DNA from: Amoebophrya sp. A120
Taxonomy: Eukaryota > Sar > Dinophyceae > Syndiniales > Amoebophryaceae
Length of the DNA: 64,000 nucleotides
Assembly (NCBI GenBank): GCA_905178155.1
Contig: CAJINV010000011.1
Coordinates: forward strand, 953,982-1,017,981
Reading direction: 5' to 3'
In this document: one piece after another, positions 51,901 through 63,770 of the stretch
How positions within the stretch are numbered: position 1 is the first letter of the stretch
Layout: each line of letters begins with the position of its first letter
The notes under the pieces: model-generated
The model's input: only the letters and a program-made list of their open reading frames with translations
The model's database searches: none
Told to the model about the DNA's origin: nothing
Program-made: the position numbers and the translations under genes

Positions 51901-54351
51901 ATCCTCGATTGCCACGCGAGGCTTTCCGAGTCCAGTCTTTACCGCAATTTATACGGCCAAGCGCATTGGGTTTTCATTGTGTACACGGTGACGAGGCAGG
52001 AATCCCTTACCTCCGCGTTGTCCCTTCTAAAAGAAGCGAAAAAGTTCAACAACAACGTGATGCTGCTTGGAAATTTAATTTTCGAGGCGGAAACGGTGAA
52101 GGCGACCTCCAGATCCGCGCAGCGCCGGGTCGCGTCGGAGTCCCGGGAGGTGAATCTGAATTACGTGAAGGCGCGCGCCGATAAGCACCAGGGCATCTGC
52201 ATGGAGACCAGCGACTTGCTGGTGGCGACGAAGCTAGCGGTCGAGTCCATGATGGCCCCGTCCGAAGTGGTGCAGTACGTGCCGTCCTTGAAAGAGGCCT
52301 GGGAATTGTCGGTGCAATCACCGCCAGCCCAGCGCCGGGAGGAGATGCGCAGCGTCGACGACGCCTATAAGAAAGATATCAGGGAACGCTTGCAAGGGGT
52401 ATACTTTTTTGCTAGATGAAAATGCTTTGCTTCTCGATAATTGTCGTGGGTACTCGTCTAATTGTTCACGCGAGGACTTGAGTGATAAGTAACGCAAGTG
52501 TAAGTGCTTCTTATGTTTTACAAACGTGAAATCTTGTGCTATCGAGAAAAATCTCTTTCTCAGGTGAAGGACACCACGCCGTCCCTGGAAGAGCACGAGG
52601 CCGAGAATTCCTACGTTCGCTATCCCATCGCGGAAGCGTACGACTACGGTTTTATGTCCCTGATTCCCCCGAAGGAGGACGTCGCACACAAGGAACTGTT
52701 GCAGAAGGCCCACGACCGGACGGAAAAGCAGAAACGGTTGAACTACCACGACGACGCGGAGGGGATGAATAAATTGAACAAAGACTACGAGGAAGAGGAT
52801 TACGATGCGGGACAGGACAGGGATTTAATCCTCGTCGAGAAGAGGAAACCAAAAGTACCATCCGCCGTTACCTGTATCCAGTTCGGGTTGGAAAATCGGG
52901 TGAAAACATTTTCCTTCTTGGTCGTCGGCTACAAGGACGGGCACTTGGCGCTGTACCGCATGAACCACACGCAGACGGATTACGAGTTGATCCATATGGC
53001 GTCTGAACAAGAAGTGGGTGTGGAGGAGACCACGGATTACATGCGGTTGGTGCAGGCGACCAGCAAGCAGGTGAACAAGGACCAGGGGCTGTTTACCCAT
53101 GTGTCCACCTGGAAGGCGCACCAGTCCGCGATCACGTCTGTAGTGTTCACCTCGACAGAACAGCGGTTAATCTCCACCTCCACCGATAGGACCATGCGGA
53201 TGTGGAATCTAGAGACCGGCCACGACCATTTCGTACAGCACGGCCACCCACATTTGCAGTTCGCCGCGGAAGACGCGTATCCCATTTCCTGCGTCGCCAC
53301 CATCCCGGCGTTTCCGCAGTTGTATGTTTTAGCGAATGCCTCTGGGAACCTGCGTGTCGGGGATTATCTAGCGGGGTCGATTATCCAAAAATTTTCGCAC
53401 AACGAAGAGATCCGCTGTCTGCAGATCGACCATAGACAGGGCAACTACATGTTCGGCGGCACGAAGTACGGCGAGGTCTTTGTGATCGACTGCGAGCGGC
53501 CGACGGATTTTAAATTTTTACCCAATCTGTCGATTAGACTGAACCAGCACTGGCAGGGGTGCACGGACATGAAGTTCGGCTCGCTGCAGACCATCGGGTC
53601 CCAGCCAGAGTACTCGAAAGAGAACGAGTTTGGGTGGCAAGACTTGTTGGTCGTGAACTGTGCGGACAATTCCGTCGTGACGTTACAAGTCACGTTTGAG
53701 CGCGACTATAACCGCATTTTGACCATGACAGTTCTCCATCGGTACCCGAACTTGCAAACGGTGTTGCCGTTGAAATCTTGCTTTTCCAACCACGGATACA
53801 TCTTAACCGCGGGCGAGGACCGACACGTGCACGTCCACACGATCCACAACCCAAGACACGTGTGCAGCTTACTACACGACGAGCCAACCGTCGCGGTCGA
53901 TTTAAATCGGTCGCACACCATCCTCGCCTCCGGGGATGTCGAGGGCAACATCTACATCTGGCGGTGCTACGAGAAGCCCGGGGATAGCAGCGACGACCTA
54001 GAGCCAAATAGCGGCGATTTCGAGCCGGGGTCGCAGGGCACGGAAGGGAGCGAGTACGCGCGAGGACCATCAATGCGGAAATCGCGAGGCAGTGATAGTA
54101 TGTCAGTGGGTGTTAAGGGCGGAGACGGGATGGCGTCCATGCGACAGCAGGGCTTCGGGTCCGCCGCCGAGGCGGTGGACGACGATAGCGATATGCCGGC
54201 TGGGAACTTCCGCAACAGCGCGTCTATGAACGAGCCGGGCACAATGGGGGCACCCGCGTTCGGGAGAGTCGCTTCCGGTTCCGTTAGTGGTGGAAACAAG
54301 TCCAGCACGACGAAAAAAAGCAGTGGCTCCAGCTCGTCTAGCAGCGGGTAG
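45952..54351 (+). CDS. Myosin with IQ motifs, degenerate Ras-like domain and WD40 repeats (six exons)
   Basis: Exons 45952-47344, 48782-48842, 49160-50564, 50801-51617, 51764-52398 and 52564-54351 join without frame breaks into 2032 residues. All introns are GT-AG except the second. The motor domain has P-loop GEQGSGKTE (227-235), switch I NRNGSCFGS (310-318), switch II DMFGFE (548-553), HFCICLKPSNKRES in place of the usual HFVRCIKPN, and two or so IQ-like motifs (~888-925: LCARWRGALTRRR, IVRIQRYVREYM). A charged, partly helical linker follows. Residues ~1190-1380 look like a small-GTPase fold: GPKNVGKTEL P-loop, ILDCHARL at the DxxG position, and METSDL at the G5 position; the NKxD motif is not evident. 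WD40-type repeats span ~1535-1910 (e.g. LISTSTDRTMRMWNLETG, LASGDVEGNIYIWR), then a Ser/Gly-rich tail. Apicomplexan class XXII myosins (Toxoplasma MyoF) also carry C-terminal WD40 repeats, so this is likely an actin-based organelle or vesicle transporter. The class is inferred. Confidence 0.88.
47566..47641 (+). repeat. Duplicated intron end plus exon fragment (copy 1)
   Basis: These 76 bp recur at 48748-48823 with only two changes. They include the CTCTCGACACCAG acceptor and the first ~42 nt of myosin exon 2 (PAKKVDERAVEMR). After this point copy 1 runs into GC-rich repeats, so it is a dead exon copy unless used as an alternative acceptor. Confidence 0.85.
47671..47725. repeat. Perfect 23-bp-arm hairpin
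   Basis: Arms 47671-47693 and 47703-47725 (CTAAAAGCCAGAATAAGGCT and onward) are exact inverted copies with a 9-nt loop CGCACCACC. Confidence 0.88.
47920..48460. repeat. Degenerate ~57-60-bp minisatellite (GTGCACCTC...GCAGCACCTC)
   Basis: The word TGCACCTC(C/T)GC followed ~12 nt later by GCAGCACCT recurs at about 47920, 48094, 48151, 48208, 48296, 48358 and 48439, with a 57-bp period in the most regular part. Unit sequences diverge between copies. Confidence 0.75.
48748..48823 (+). repeat. Duplicated intron end plus exon fragment (copy 2, functional exon)
   Basis: This copy continues into the rest of myosin exon 2 (to 48842) and joins in frame on both sides, so it is the functional one. Confidence 0.85.
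48843..49153. mobile_element. Introner-like TIR element forming myosin intron 2, no GT-AG
   Basis: The left end ATCAAAAGGAAAAATCCCCC and right end GGGGGGATTTTCCTTTTTGAT are inverted partners (~30 bp including the CTCCCCATAT/ATGGGGTG extension). A perfect 6-bp duplication TCGCAT flanks it (48837-48842 and 49154-49159). Removing the element and one TCGCAT gives ...EMRLGVLGRILGLRDLPKLA in frame across the myosin head. No position within the duplication offers GT...AG. The interior holds TTGTAATGC, TTGTCATGC and CTGTCATGC words. Confidence 0.88.
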
Positions 54352-55821
54352 AGGTGCTGTTGGGTCGTAGATAGGTGGAGGTGACGAATAGGATTTTTTT
54401 CAAAATTTACATTTTCGTGTATGGAAACTTCGAGTGCATGGTTTGATAGTAAGCCTCACATTTCGCTTTTTGTCATAACATTTTCACAGGCAAAAAGACC
54501 GATTGTTACACTAATTCAAATACTCTGAATCTGATTTTTTTGGTTTTCTTTCTTTTAGCAGATGACATCACAGGATCACTAACACTATCTAGTTGGAAAT
54601 TTCTTGTACACAACTTTTTTCTCTCTGTATGATATCTTTTGCATTTGGCAGACCGGTTTAGAAAGACCCCAAAAGGCTTTATCGTTTCAAAGTTAAAGTG
54701 CTTACTCTTCCAAGAATGTCTCGCATTATCGTCGTTTGAACTTTCCTTTTATTCATAACATACACTATTTTAGAAAACACTTGTAAGTTAGAATTTGAAC
54801 ACAGTAAATTTGGCTCGCGGTTTTAGTTGAAATACTCGTAAAATGTTTTGAAACGCATAAGTGCACTGTACAACACGCGAAAGCTACCCCCGAATTTTAG
54901 AAAAGACCCCCATATTAGACTAGGAAATTCCACCCACCTTGTCCCGCTAGGTACATTACCCTGTACAACTACAACGTCAAGCGCAAAATGAGATTTTTGG
55001 ACAACGACAAACGCCTGTACTTGACACTTGGGAAAACAAAGATTCTCTACAAAAATTACAGTGGTGCCCAGCCCGTTGGTGGCTCTATGTAACAAATTTT
55101 CCTGGTGTTTTCCCTACTCGCCTTAGCTTTGCGTTGCAGCGTCGCGTTTCATGATGTGCAATAAGCGCACAAGTGGATGTATGATCATGATCATCAAGAG
55201 CATTTCTCATGCGCATGACGACGGAAGATCAAACACACGTAGTTCACGAACAAGTAGATCTTTCCCCTTCGTTGAGATCACGCGTAGCAGCGTGCGTTTA
55301 TTTCTGCGAGGATCAACATCATCTCTTGCTCTTGCGTGCAGCGATGCTCGATACAGGATCGTGTTGCGAACAGCAGGCACAACCAAGAACTTCAACTTCA
55401 TTTATCTTGGCATGCGCATCCTTGTCCTTCTCTTTGAAGTCAGCGACGGTAAAAAGTGTTTTGCCGTAGCACCTCCCGTTTTTTGAAAATTTTGAGTTTT
55501 GATTGAAAAAATAGGCAACCGCAAAGAGCAAGCTTCCTGGTACGCACCGCGCCATATTACAACTAGGTACACGACTGGGAATAGATGCCATTGACCGAAC
55601 AAGGTCACCAATGTTATTAACGAAAGATAAGAAACAAAGGAAAGTAGACAGGAAGCAAGTCGTCCCCCGTAGCAAGCACTCACATTATCGTGAAAAATCG
55701 ATACGAGTGGCTGGTGTGTATGAAAACGAAACTCTACTACATGAACGAAAACGTATCTTCTGAACAGTCAAAAATTTTTTAATTCGAGCCCGGTTCACGA
55801 CTGGTCTTTCATGAAATCAGG
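54352..55821. other. Intergenic region
   Basis: AT-rich spacer between the myosin gene and the next gene. Open frames on both strands are short and AT-biased. No RNA gene, transposon end or other element was recognised. Confidence 0.5.
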
Positions 55822-58800
55822 ATGTTGCCGTCTCTGAAGAAACTCGCAAAAAAATCGTCCCTCCTCACCCGGCTCGTCTTGGCGGCCAGTGTTTTGGTGA
55901 GGGGCACCGGAGCCAACGATGACTCACAAGTGAGCACCGTGATAGATGGCGAAAACCCAGAAGGAGGTCCTCCTCCTACCGCCGCCGGAGATCCAACGCC
56001 GAAAAGCACGCTCAGCGAAACTGCAGCAGAGGTACCAGCTGCTGTGGGTGAATCAATGCTGCCCGAGGCTAAAGCTGCAGCAGCGGCGGCAGTACTTTCA
56101 GGTAAGTAGGTATTGCGAGTCGACAACTACGAGGCTGTGATTGCTCTTTCAGTTCTTTTTCTGAGAACAGCCTGCCTATCGAACAAGAAGACACTCATGA
56201 TATAAGAATACCAAAATCTTCCTTACTAGGTGCCACCCCGCAGCGGAGCACCAGTGAGCGCGGCAATCGCTTGTCACAGCACGAAGAGGTGGACAGCATA
56301 GTCCCTTCACCTGCTCCTTTCCGCCGCCTGCCTTCCTCCCAATTCGCGTATTTTTCGCAAGATCGCCAGCCCGACACATTCGGTTCTTCCCTTGCCCTCC
56401 CGCCACTAAGCACAACTACTAGGGGACCACCTCCATTCTCTCTACGACAGAGGTCGGGCTCCAACGCGTCCCTTGGGAGCTTCCCCTCGTTAAACCCCGA
56501 CGACCCGGTGGAAACGCGATCGCAGCGCTGGGCCCGACTCGCAAACGAACCACTTCCGTACGCGACAAAGGACCGGTATTCGGAAATGGAGTTGAATAGT
56601 CTCATGTACGCGCCTTTCTCCGACGGAGCAGGCGGCGGAAGCGCAGAACCAGGCGCAGCGTCGTTGCGAATGCAGCGAGCAGACCTGGAGGACGTGTCGA
56701 CCCCTGCGGGACCAGGCGCTGCTGTAACCCGGCAGGCGAGCGCGTTTGCTTTGTTGGATGGGCTGCGCTATGCGACAGAACCGCGGGAAGAGGAACTACG
56801 AATGCGACGTCCTTTCGTTGCGGAGGTGAGTGGGCAGGTATGCGTATGACTATGATCTGCAGTTTTACATAAAATGAAAAGGTGTGCCGGTGGTGCTCGG
56901 CGTCCAAAATGAACAAAACGTAATTCTCAACCAAAAAACTGAACAGCGCCCTTGTTCCCCAGCCCCCGGCACTACGACCGAACCAAACGCAAGCCCTTTC
57001 TCCACCTGGCGCGAGCGGAACCAAAAATCTTTCGAAGAGCGGGAAGAAATACTCAACCGGTTCCGTGAGCACCTCGAAAAGACCGAGGACGCGCAGATTT
57101 CGCAGGCGCTGGCGGTGCAGAAATTGGGCCAATCCGGCCGGCGGTTGCTCGGGGACGCGCTGTGGGACCGTTTGAATGTGGCGGTGTGGCGCCAGGACAT
57201 GGGGGAAATACGCGAAGGAGGGGACTCGCCGTTTCTTCTGACCACGGATGAGCTCGCACAGATTCCGGGAAGCGAGGAGCGCGAAATGGCCGCGGAAGTG
57301 GGAAAAATGATTTTGTTGAAGCGGGGGAAGAGTGATGAATCAATTACCGTATCGTCATCGCAGGTGGGAGAGGGAGTAGATGATGTTCAGCACCAAACGT
57401 CGCAACCGCAAATCGAAGAAAGAACTACAGGTGGGTCGTTATTCCGCCGTGAAAATCATCATCAACATCATTTCTTGGGCACGACCGGGACCTCCACTGA
57501 AGAGCTGCACTTTTCTTCAAATTTTAAGCGCCTCGATCCCAGAACTGTGTTTCGTGAGGTCGTGGAAGAAATTTTCCGCAAGGAAGGGGTGTTGACAACC
57601 GCTGCTCCCGCTGTCATTTCAACATCTGAATCTGTCGCACGAGGACCTGAGGTGGCTGTAGAGCTGCGTACTAGTGGCGTTACTCCGCAGCCTGTGGAAC
57701 GAACGGAAACAAGAGCTGCTTGTACACCGACTCCAGAAAGTCTTCTGCGGCCGTACCTCCCTCAGACCCAAGGAGCCCCACCGCGGCCCACAGATGATCA
57801 ACAACATGATCTTCACGACGACCGAAACACCATCTTATTCCGTGCCCCGCAGGCCAAGGGCGTTCCGAAAAACGGCCAGGCGATCGTGGTGCACGACTCG
57901 GATATTTCCCAACAAGACTTGGCAAATGCAAATGGCGGGCCGGACGAGGTGGATGGCGACCACGTGGTTTCGTGGGTAAAAGTGCGGTTGTCGGATACCA
58001 GCGAATCGGAGGACGGCCGGGGGTCCGTTTTGACCGTTGGAGAAAGGGTGGATGAAGATCATGATCCTACTTCGAGCGCGGACGGGAATTCTCATTCCGG
58101 CAAGGAAGAGGAGGAGCGGGTGGTCGACGAAACGGTGATGCCAGAAACGCAACTGCTGCACCAGCACGATGATCAAGATAAAGATTCCGAGGCTTTTGAT
58201 CCGCGGCAAGTGGCTCACCTCCAGGACGACCCTCTGTTGGGACTACTGGATCAGCATCAAGGTCAAGCTCGATCTCGGTCTCGCTCAACGCGCCGGTCAC
58301 CAGGTCGTGGACAAGGTGATGGACCCCCATCCAGTACTCCGACACCTAGTCCCGACTTGTTCGATGGCGATGTGGAAGACAACAGTCATCGACCTTACCG
58401 CCCGATCATGAAACGCCGGAGGTACTGGCATCAGATCAACGTTTTGGGCGGAGATCAGGCGGGGGGAACTTCTAGTTCCTCCGGTGGCGGGAAAAATGGA
58501 CAGTCTGCTGCTGGTCCTGTTCCTGCAGGAGGTAGTTCAAGCGCAGATGCGAAATTCCCGTCTCCCTTCTCCCCTCCTTCGTCTTCGGGCAACGCATCGT
58601 CTTCGTCGCAGCACTTTTCATCCCCCGCACCGATCTCGGCCAGCAGTGCGGCCAGCTTTCATTTCACGCCACCAGCAATTATACCGTATCCCAAAACGAT
58701 CTCGGCAGTTTTTCCTGACTTACGAAACATGTCCCCCCCACCGCACCGGGATCATGTAGTTCCGATGAGCGCAGCTGGCGCTGCCGCTGCTGCGCATGGT

Positions 58801-59580
58801 GAACAAGTACAAGATGATGTTCACTACAACCAGGATGCTGATGGTACAGCAACAGCAGCAGCGTCTACAACGGTGGTACGAGCACGACAAGTTCGAGGAC
58901 GAACGTCTGACCGTTTGCTCGCCAAGAAATCTGCTGCTGTACCGGTAAAGGCTTTTCCATCGAGTAGTAGGTCAGCTTTCTTGGCTCAACTGCATGGAGG
59001 TACTACAACCGCGCAAGAAAGAACAACTTCACCGAAGGGAAACGGAAAAGGTGGTGAAGTTGCAGGTGCATCGTCTACTTCTACGGGTAGTACAACTGTC
59101 ATGCCACAAGCTGCAGCTGGAGGTGAACAGGCGCCGGCCCCGGTCAACGTCGCTACCGCAGGTGAGGAGGTGCGCAGTGTGCCGCGACGAGAGCAGCAGC
59201 GGATGGATGAGGAGCAATTATCGCATGAGGAAGCTGAACGAAGGAGAAGGATCCGACAGAAGTTGGAGGCACAAAGAGAGATGAGACGAAGTAGATTGCA
59301 GAGGGACCAAGTAGAATCGACTTCTGTACGAGACAATTGGCTGGCGCTGTTGGACGGGAATATTTTGGTCGGCGGTACTGGTACTTCTACGGGAGGAGCC
59401 AGCGGACCGAGCGGTTTCGGTGCAGCTGGTGTAGTATCACCTGCAAGAGCGTCGACGTCGGTAGCAGCTCCGTCGGGTAGTTGTACTACTTCCTCGGCTG
59501 CAAGCGTAGGGAACAGACAGCCGGCCCCTGTCGTGAAAAAAGAGGAGCAAGGTGGTATTCAAGCAGAGGCTGGCGCGTAA
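55822..59580 (+). CDS. Large Ser/Glu/Gly-rich protein with N-terminal signal sequence (three exons)
   Basis: Exon 1, 55822-56101, starts MLPSLKKLAKKSSLLTRLVL, a Lys-rich hydrophobic leader typical of a signal peptide (targeting peptide possible). It joins 56230 onward across a GT-AG intron in phase (TTTCAG/GTAAGT ... ACTAG/GTGCC), giving ...AVLSGATPQRS. Exon 2 runs to about 56825. Exon 3, from about 56882 to the TAA at 59580, adds ~898 residues; the phase across the second intron is not resolved and GTG-containing repeats at both edges make the exact site ambiguous. The protein is ~1190 residues, mostly predicted disordered with Ser, Gly, Ala and Glu tracts. The most ordered parts are FEEREEILNRFREHLEKTED with the following ~70 residues, and a C-terminal coiled coil (RMDEEQLSHEEAERRRRIRQ). 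No family was recognised. Confidence 0.6.
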
Positions 59581-60770
59581 AAGCCTTCGTGAGGAGCGAA
59601 CGGAGCACAGGAAAGGCTTTTCATGATCGTGTGTGCTGTTGATAGGGAAAGGAGCGTGGCCACCTTCGAAGAGGACAAATGAAGATCAGATTCATACCGC
59701 CCTGACTGAACAACACGAAAGAGTGAAATAGACAAATAATAGTTTTCCAACGAAAAAACAAGTCGATTCACAAAAAAAGATTGAATTACTCACGCATCTG
59801 TAGCTCATAAGCTTCACGCTCGAAAAAAGCATGAATGACTTTTTTTACGGCCATTGATAGATTGTTTTACAAGCAAAATCACAATAAAGACCAAAAAGAA
59901 AAAGCTGCATTTTTATCTGAGTTTGAAAATCCCTCGATCTGAAAGTGTGGAGGTTTATTTCGCATGTAGTACTCGTGTAAATCGTAAATGATAATTTTTT
60001 TAATTTTAGCATTCACAGCGCCTAGGTGTTCTAGCGACGTGGCTATTCACATTGCTATAGATGACACAATAGACGATCGCTGGCTATACAAGACACACAG
60101 CACGAGGATTTTTGCAAGAAACTTTTACGCCGCACATACTACTGAAAAATGAATGATGAGCATGGGCACCGGCGGAGTAGCAACAGCAAGAACCGCTTCT
60201 GTCTCAGAAATAATTGCTTTAATCTTTCTGGACTACTACGAAGCTATAGCTACCAGTGTTCGTCAAGAATTCTCTCTCCCCTGTTGTTCGGAGCGAGGTG
60301 TGAGGTAACCGGTAACTCGCGTGTCCAATTAAACTATGCCGTTTCTTTCTTTTCTTGAGTGAGCGTTAGTCTTGCTTGTGTGCAGCGTTGCTTTATTTGT
60401 TTTTCTGAGAGTGAGACCGTGACCGACGTTTTGAGATTAATCTACCAGGAGGAGGGGTGCAATTGTGGGGCTTGGAGTTGTGCTACTTTTCATGTTTCTT
60501 TTGTATCAGCTACAGCTTCAGGTTTTCTTTTGCTTCTGCAAACTTCTCCAAAAAATGTAGAGCTGATAGACAGCCGAGAGTCGTGCAGCCTCTCTGCCCT
60601 GTGTATGCAGCAGTAGCAGAAGGCGACAATGCTCTGAAGAGAGATCATCGATCTTCCAAGTTGCCGAGCGTGTAAGATAAAACGTTCCACGATTACTGCC
60701 GGAGACGGGGACTAAGTAATTTCTCAAGAACTACATCCGCGGCGAACAAAAACTCTCGCCGAAGGAGAAG
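59581..60770. other. Intergenic region
   Basis: AT-rich spacer upstream of the SHIPPO gene. Short open frames at 60149-60616 are not supported by composition. A pyrimidine-rich stretch precedes the start codon; no spliced-leader acceptor can be assigned with confidence. Confidence 0.5.
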
Positions 60771-62462
60771 ATGCCGTCGCCCACCAAGTCACCGGGCAAG
60801 GGGCAAAACGCGTCGCCCATCAGGTCACCGGCGAAAACCGGGCACGCACAGTCCGCAGCGACCATAGCCCTGACGACAAGCCCAAAGATTAACAACCAGG
60901 TAGACTTGGCCCACGCGTACCCAAGTCTCTACGGCGCACCGTCCTACGCATCCATCTTTTCCGAGCCGGTAGACTTCGAGCCAGGGCCAGGACAGTATGA
61001 CGTACCCGGGTCAATTGGGCAGCAGTATATTTGAATTCTTTGTTTTGGAGGTTTTGGAATTGTATTGAATCAGCTCCAATTTGTGCGTATTAAGTACTTA
61101 CTTTGATTGTCGCACATGTGAAGATGCGCGTTTTGCGCTTACTTTCTTGTGAAAAATCCTTCTCAGGGCACAGAGCAAGGACGAGACTTTTCCATCCGTA
61201 AGTATACTGGCAAAGCACGCGTCCTCATGGTCAAAAGTCTACATCTCGAAGCAGCACGCAATAAAAGCACGGGACACGCCAGGTAGGAAGATTGATTAGG
61301 AATTTATAATATGTTTGGTTGTAGGGCTTGATGCAGATGCAACGCTACTTCTCCATCTCCAGACAAGTAGACGAAGGAACGACTATGCCATGAATTTACT
61401 AAAAACCTAAGGTCCCGGTAGCTATCTGCCGCAAATTCAACCCAGCGAGTCATCCGTACGATTTGGAACCGCCGTGAGAAAAGAAATAAGCTATGCAACA
61501 CCCTCACCCGGCCCGGTCTATGATATCAGGAGGTCAGCCAGCGATAGCAACTTTGGAGCGGTACTACTATATACTTTCGAAGTAGTTCTTGCACAATCAC
61601 AAACTTGCAGTTTCCAATGAATGTTGTCGCTTTATCTCTTTGGTGGGTCGCATGGTGTTGGAGAATCATGATTTCAATTTGATAGAAGACGGCGGCATCG
61701 CATACTACTATCTCCAGAGTACAAACCAAATCTACATGACAGGGCAAATTTAACATGGACGATAGATGGCGAGGGCACACGGAATTCGGCGCCACAGGGC
61801 CCGGCCAATACAATCTAGAGGCGAGTTTTGATGGCACGAAGGGTCTTTCAAAAACCTTCGCGACCGGGCACCGGGCGTATGACAAGGTACTGACTTGCTT
61901 TTGCGCTGGTCATGTAGTAAGTGCACAACTCTTGATCGTGTCTGCTTCACCGTTTTCTTGGTGTTGTTTTGCGCGATGGAAAGAAGAGGGAACTTTGAAA
62001 CTCAAAAGGTCCGATTTCCCGGCTGTGACAGAGTAAATCTCGGGCGCACGAGTCCTGGCCCCGGTCAGTTCCGAAACTGGCAGCCATCAGCAAGGAGGTA
62101 GGGGCTATTAAGCGTTTTGTTCCTGGTGACAAAAAATGCACAAGTAGATACTGAGTTTGTTTTAAGTACTCGTTCCTTCGCTGCGGCAGCATGCCTGATG
62201 GTCGTGATCAGACACTAGAACTCCTCTTCCTTCATTTTTAACCAGGTGTGCCTTCCCCCGTTCCCTGCGTAAGCCGCTGTACGATTCGGGATCCGTGGAA
62301 GCCTCCGTCGGCCCGGGCAGTTACACCATCGATTCGGTCCTGCGAAAAACCAGCCACGGGTTCGGGAAACCCTCGGTGTCAGCAAGATTGAGTTGGAAAA
62401 AGAACTCGATCACGATGTCGAATTGGTGCCGACTCGGGATGGCGTACCGGGAAAGATCGTAG
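60771..62462 (+). CDS. SHIPPO/STPGR-repeat flagellar protein (ODF3-like), six exons
   Basis: Exons 60771-61024, 61167-61282, 61412-61560, 61743-61886, 62009-62097 and 62246-62462, all with GT-AG introns and consistent phase, give 322 residues. Repeats of the PGPG-Y type are spread through the protein: EPGPGQYDVPG, GPGSYLPQI, SPGPVYDIRR, GPGQYNLEA, SPGPGQFRN, GPGSYTIDS. This spacing with Lys/Ser-rich linkers is characteristic of SHIPPO (ODF3/CIMAP) proteins, which bind axonemal doublet microtubules of flagella. The N-terminus is Ser/Pro/Lys-rich. Introns are short (~110-180 nt) and lack the TIR structure seen elsewhere, a useful internal contrast. A TAG at 62460-62462 ends the frame. Confidence 0.88.
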
Positions 62463-63770
62463 GGATAATATACAGTTTTTCGCTTGGTAGCATTCGCAGC
62501 ATGACTTGACCCAAAATTAAACGACGTCAAAAACCAATAGATTAGTAGCCCACAAATTTTCATTTTGTCATTGCCAAACGAAACTTTGTCATTTCAGTTT
62601 ACTGCCAAATTAACGCAAATCACGAAGAACATCAGCATACTGTAAGATTTACTACTATAAGGTCAACAGAATAGAAACTTGCAGATTTTGATCAGAATAA
62701 ATCCGTCTGACAAGTTGTAGAGTTTAGACAGGAGTAGTTGTTTCAAATGCTAATGCACCTTGTAACTGTATCCGAAAATTGTCCGACAATGAACATTGTA
62801 ATATTTGTCGATTTAGACTGTATGATCACGACTCATTTCGTCCTCTAACGTACATCATCTTGAGAACCAAAAATTGCATGAAAGGAAGAGACACATCATA
62901 TGCATGATGAAATTAAGACAGAAACAAAAAACTTGTATCCACCTGGTCATCGTCATGGCGACAAGAAATTGAAATAAGTAAGTCTACAAAGGAAACGCAC
63001 GTGCTGGTGCAGCTCCGTCGCTCGTCTCATCGTTGTCTCGTGTGTTGGTTAGTTTGGTTTTTTGTTGAAGGCGAAGATCATTCTGATCCTACTGCTGCTT
63101 TCTTTCGAGGAGGTTCGTAGTTTTGCATCGGTCCATTTCCCACTTCCTTGCTTCGTTTGCTTTTCGTGTGGAAGTTTTTTTTAGCTCAATTAAGTTTATC
63201 ACAAGCAGGATCAGACGCTCTCGTTCAACGATCCTCACGTTTAAACGGTTCCGGTTCCCATGTGCCAATGACAATCACTTACATGATGATGATCTCAGCT
63301 TCTCGAAAAATAAGACGCTGTACAACTCGTAATACTAATATTGATTCGTGATCGTGACTACAGGTGAGGTCGTGTCTGTTTCTTCGTATGCTTTTCGTGA
63401 CGAGAGGTTTTTTCTTCTGATCAATCTTTCTTGGAACGAGGTTGCTATTGTTTCATTTTGCTCAGCCATGAATTTCCGTTTGGTTTCGTTTGTGTAACAA
63501 ACAAAAAGACTCCCATGTCATCACTAGAAGAATTGTTTCAGCTGCTCCCGTCGTTTCGCCGAAAAGCAAAGAGGAGCGACAGCATCTACTTCCCGCCAGG
63601 AAGCGGAACGAGCAGGGCCGTTTTTGCTTCAAGCCGTGGAAGAAGCAGGACTAGCCACGTTTGAGTTTGTCAACTATACTAGGTGCCGTCCTGGTTGCCC
63701 GTTCTCAGCTTCCAGAAGAGGTTCTACGATCCATTTGGACAACCTGTAGTTCTATCGTCGAACCAACACC
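62463..63770. other. Intergenic region
   Basis: AT-rich spacer. Short open frames on both strands around 63089-63351 and 63431-63664 have no recognisable domain. The second is Ser-rich and could be 5' untranslated sequence of the next gene. Confidence 0.45.

Noticed and set aside
60490-60770. Dinoflagellate spliced-leader or trans-splice acceptor upstream of the SHIPPO gene
   Set aside because: There are pyrimidine tracts and AGs, but no spliced-leader core was found anywhere in the window, and an acceptor cannot be told from chance AGs.
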